A stretch of 64,000 nt of DNA from Pikeienuella piscinae (GTDB lineage Bacteria > Pseudomonadota > Alphaproteobacteria > Rhodobacterales > Rhodobacteraceae): assembly GCF_011044155.1 (NCBI RefSeq), contig NZ_CP049056.1:3972001-4036000 (forward strand), in the 5' to 3' direction. This document shows positions 62,074 to 64,000 of this stretch, piece by piece (position 1 is the first letter of the stretch; every line of letters starts with the position of its first letter). Under the pieces are notes generated by a model that saw nothing but the letters and a program-made list of their open reading frames with translations, did not search any database and was not told the origin of the DNA. The position numbers and the translations under genes were made by a program.

Positions 62074-63552
62074 ATGGCGACGGATATCGAACGTTTCGTG
62101 GAGGCCGAGGGGCGCGACGAGAAGATAAAGGCGGTTCGCGCGAAGATCGACGAGCTCGGCATCGAATATCTCTACCTGCAGTTCGTGTCCGTCACCGGCA
62201 AGATCATGGGCAAGGGCATCCCCTCCGACCATTGGGAGAGCGTCGCAAAAAAGGGCTTTCAGCTCGTCTATGGCGCGACGATGAACCTCTTCACCAACCG
62301 GGCGGGCGAATACCTGGGCTACGGGCCTGAGGCGGCGGAGCTGATCGGCGTGCCGGAGCCGGAAACCTTCATGCAGCTGCCCTGGGCGCCGGAAATCGGG
62401 CGCTTTTACTGCACGCTTTTCCGCAATCGTGAGGAAAAGGAGAATCCGGGCGGCTATCTGACCGCGGATTGCCGCGGCAACCTTCGCCGGCTGCACGAGC
62501 AGTTCAAGGAAAAGCACAAGGGCCTCAGCCTTCGCATCGGCACCGAGCCGGAGATGATGTGGCTCAAGTTCGATGAGAACGGCAAACCGCGAGACGGTTA
62601 TTCGAAGCCCTTCTGCTATCATATCGACCAGTTCGAAAGCCTGCGCCCGGTTTCCCTCCAGGTGATCCGCTACGCCCGGAAGATGGGCCTCGACATGATC
62701 CAGGGCGACCATGAGGACGCGCCGGGCCAGCTCGAACTCAACTGGATGTTCGACGATGTGCTGCGCAACGCCGACAGGCTCACGACCTATCGCCAGATCT
62801 GCGCGCAGGTGGCGCGCGAGAACGGCATCTTCGCCTGCTTCATGTCGAAACCGTTCATGGGCGTCTCGGCCTCCGGCTGCCATCACAACATGTCGCTCTG
62901 GCGCGGCGGCGAGGATGAGTTCGTCAAGTGCGGGAACGACCCGGACAGCCTGCCGGGCGCGCGTGAGAATTACATGTATGTGAAGGGCGGCGACAACACC
63001 TTCATGCCCGACGGCGACGACCCGCAGATGCCGCAGAAGGCCGGGCTCGACGCGATTGGCGGCATTGTCCATCACCTGAGGGCGCTCACGGCGATCGGGT
63101 GTTCGACGGTGAACTCCTATCGCCGGCTCTGGGACACGGGTTTCTGGGCGCCGGTCTTCGCGGACTGGGGGTTCCAGAACCGCACCACCGGACTCCGGGT
63201 CTCCGCGCCCGGCCGGTTCGAATACCGTTCGGTCGACAGCATGGTGAACCCCTACATCATGGGCTCGACGATCCTCGCGGCCGCCGATGACGGGATCGAT
63301 AACAAGATCGACCCCGGCGCGCCGGAGGAGCGGAACATCTACGAGGCGATGGAGCAGGGCAAGATCGTCAAGAAACTGCCGATGTCGCTTGGCGAGGCGC
63401 TGGAGGCGCTGGAGAAGGACGAGGTCGTCCAGCGCGGCATGCCGGGCGAGATGTACCGGCTCTATCACGAGTACAAATCCGACGAGTGGGCGCGCTTCAT
63501 GTCCACCGTCACCGACTGGGACAAGGACACCTACATGGAATGTCTGCCCTGA
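62074..63552 (+). CDS. glnT: Glutamine synthetase-like protein, GlnT type
   Basis: Ligase of 492 residues. The catalytic GS core is visible: RIGTEPEMMWLKF and QGDHEDAPGQLELNWMFDDV (metal Glu residues), SASGCHHNMSLWRGGEDEF, NSYRRLWDTGFWAPVFADWG, and GRFEYRSVDSMVNPYIMGST. Its length and divergent N-terminus match the GlnT/GmaS group rather than GlnA. It could make glutamine or a gamma-glutamyl amide such as gamma-glutamylmethylamide; the DAO and GlxB neighbours allow either. No adenylylation Tyr context was checked. Confidence 0.9.
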   Translation: MATDIERFVEAEGRDEKIKAVRAKIDELGIEYLYLQFVSVTGKIMGKGIPSDHWESVAKKGFQLVYGATMNLFTNRAGEYLGYGPEAAELIGVPEPETFMQLPWAPEIGRFYCTLFRNREEKENPGGYLTADCRGNLRRLHEQFKEKHKGLSLRIGTEPEMMWLKFDENGKPRDGYSKPFCYHIDQFESLRPVSLQVIRYARKMGLDMIQGDHEDAPGQLELNWMFDDVLRNADRLTTYRQICAQVARENGIFACFMSKPFMGVSASGCHHNMSLWRGGEDEFVKCGNDPDSLPGARENYMYVKGGDNTFMPDGDDPQMPQKAGLDAIGGIVHHLRALTAIGCSTVNSYRRLWDTGFWAPVFADWGFQNRTTGLRVSAPGRFEYRSVDSMVNPYIMGSTILAAADDGIDNKIDPGAPEERNIYEAMEQGKIVKKLPMSLGEALEALEKDEVVQRGMPGEMYRLYHEYKSDEWARFMSTVTDWDKDTYMECLP

Positions 63553-63620
63553 TCGGAAGCTTTGCGGCGGCGCGAACCCGCGCCGTCCGGTCCCCAAACC
63601 TGATGGGAGGCGCAACCTGA

Positions 63621-64000
63621 ATGTGCGGAATCGCTGGACTAATTCACAAAGGCAAGAGTTCCAATGTCGGCGGTGAGATGACCGCGATGCTGCAGGCGTT
63701 GAAGCATCGTGGGCCTGACAGCACCGGTTATGCGGTTTACGGCGCGCCGGTCGAGGGCGATTACGTCATGCGCCTCAAGGTGGCGGAGGCCGACGACATG
63801 GCCAGGGGCCGCGGCGCCCACAAGCTGATCGAGGGCCGGGTCGCCGCGGTCGACGAGATCCTCGCCGAGCATGGCGCGGAGGTGAAGTCGAAGGAGAGCG
63901 CGACCGAATACGCGCTCCGCTATGTCATCAGCCACGCCGGCGACACCGCGAAGCTGGCCGCGCATATCGAGGAGACCGGAGGCGTCGAGATCCTCTCGTT
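63621..64000 (+). CDS. Class II glutamine amidotransferase, GlxB/MgsA-like (3' end missing)
   Basis: Frame open to the end of the window, 126 codons seen. Starts [13 protein letters not shown] with the N-terminal nucleophile Cys2, then [16 protein letters not shown], the Ntn-hydrolase signature. GGGAGG lies ten bases before the ATG. It corresponds to the glutaminase subunit (GlxB or MgsA) of glutamate-synthase-like complexes, which usually continue with glxC and glxD genes beyond this window. Confidence 0.88.
   Translation, partial: MCGIAGLIHKGKSSNVGGEMTAMLQALKHRGPDSTGYAVYGAPVEGDYVMRLKVAEADDMARGRGAHKLIEGRVAAVDEILAEHGAEVKSKESATEYALRYVISHAGDTAKLAAHIEETGGVEILS

Overview
The window is about 64 kb of GC-rich chromosome, densely packed and mostly in short operons. 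It looks like an alphaproteobacterium, most likely in or near the Rhodobacterales. The reasons are the ethylmalonyl-CoA pathway genes (ccr, ecm), a VPLPA-CTERM surface protein, a DUF2125 protein, pyruvate carboxylase, a homogentisate cluster, and a GlnT-type glutamine synthetase followed by a GlxB-like amidotransferase. I cannot name the genus from sequence alone. No rRNA or CRISPR array is present, and there is one intact tRNA.

Layout. 1-3.1 kb: 3' part of gyrB and a DMT exporter. 3.2-14.6 kb: an aromatic catabolism neighbourhood with a FAD monooxygenase and DUF2783 partner, PhoX, small proteins, a GST, a MarR-controlled DUF1428 gene, an unusual MBL-fold protein, fahA and hmgA, closed by a MarR regulator whose start region carries the same operator-like sequence as the hmgA promoter. 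14.7-19.6 kb: pyruvate carboxylase and a second DMT exporter. 19.8-24.1 kb: a decayed 4.3-kb islet inserted at the 3' end of tRNA-Met(CAU). It holds an integrase stub, a wrecked IS21 element, a transposase tail, an AT-rich patch and an IS5-type element, and four of its interruptions are copies of a ~39-bp palindromic element whose precise removal restores each transposase reading frame.

24.2-32.2 kb: a GST, then a TetR-controlled leucine/isovalerate operon (isovaleryl-CoA dehydrogenase, both methylcrotonyl-CoA carboxylase subunits) with three unexpected members: a DUF1311 protein, a thermonuclease-like protein and an MBL-like protein. 32.3-42.1 kb: housekeeping and envelope genes (DUF2061, XRE regulator, flavin reductase, a YbaY/MliC/META multidomain protein, an HpaR-type MarR, DUF2125, an SF1 helicase, thioesterase, cardiolipin synthase and an EEP-family phosphoesterase). 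42.2-49.9 kb: crotonyl-CoA carboxylase/reductase and ethylmalonyl-CoA mutase flank a fibro-slime/VPLPA-CTERM protein with a hairpin over its ribosome binding site, an acyltransferase, an HdeA-like protein and a secreted protein.

50.1-56.0 kb: nhaA, a two-subunit CoA-transferase-like enzyme coupled to a nucleoside hydrolase, and a convergent MFS/TauE pair. 56.2-59.8 kb: cobalamin nucleotide-loop genes (cobT, cobS, a phosphatase, cobU) and a glutamine amidotransferase. 59.8-64 kb: a GntR regulator divergent from a DAO-type oxidoreductase, glnT and a glxB-like amidotransferase that runs off the end.

The metabolic theme is acyl-CoA and C4 carbon: tyrosine/homogentisate and leucine breakdown give acetoacetate, fumarate and acetyl-CoA; ccr and ecm assimilate acetyl-CoA; pyruvate carboxylase refills oxaloacetate; and the cob genes supply the B12 that ethylmalonyl-CoA mutase needs. 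All assignments rest on reading the sequence and on recalled family features; no database search was run.
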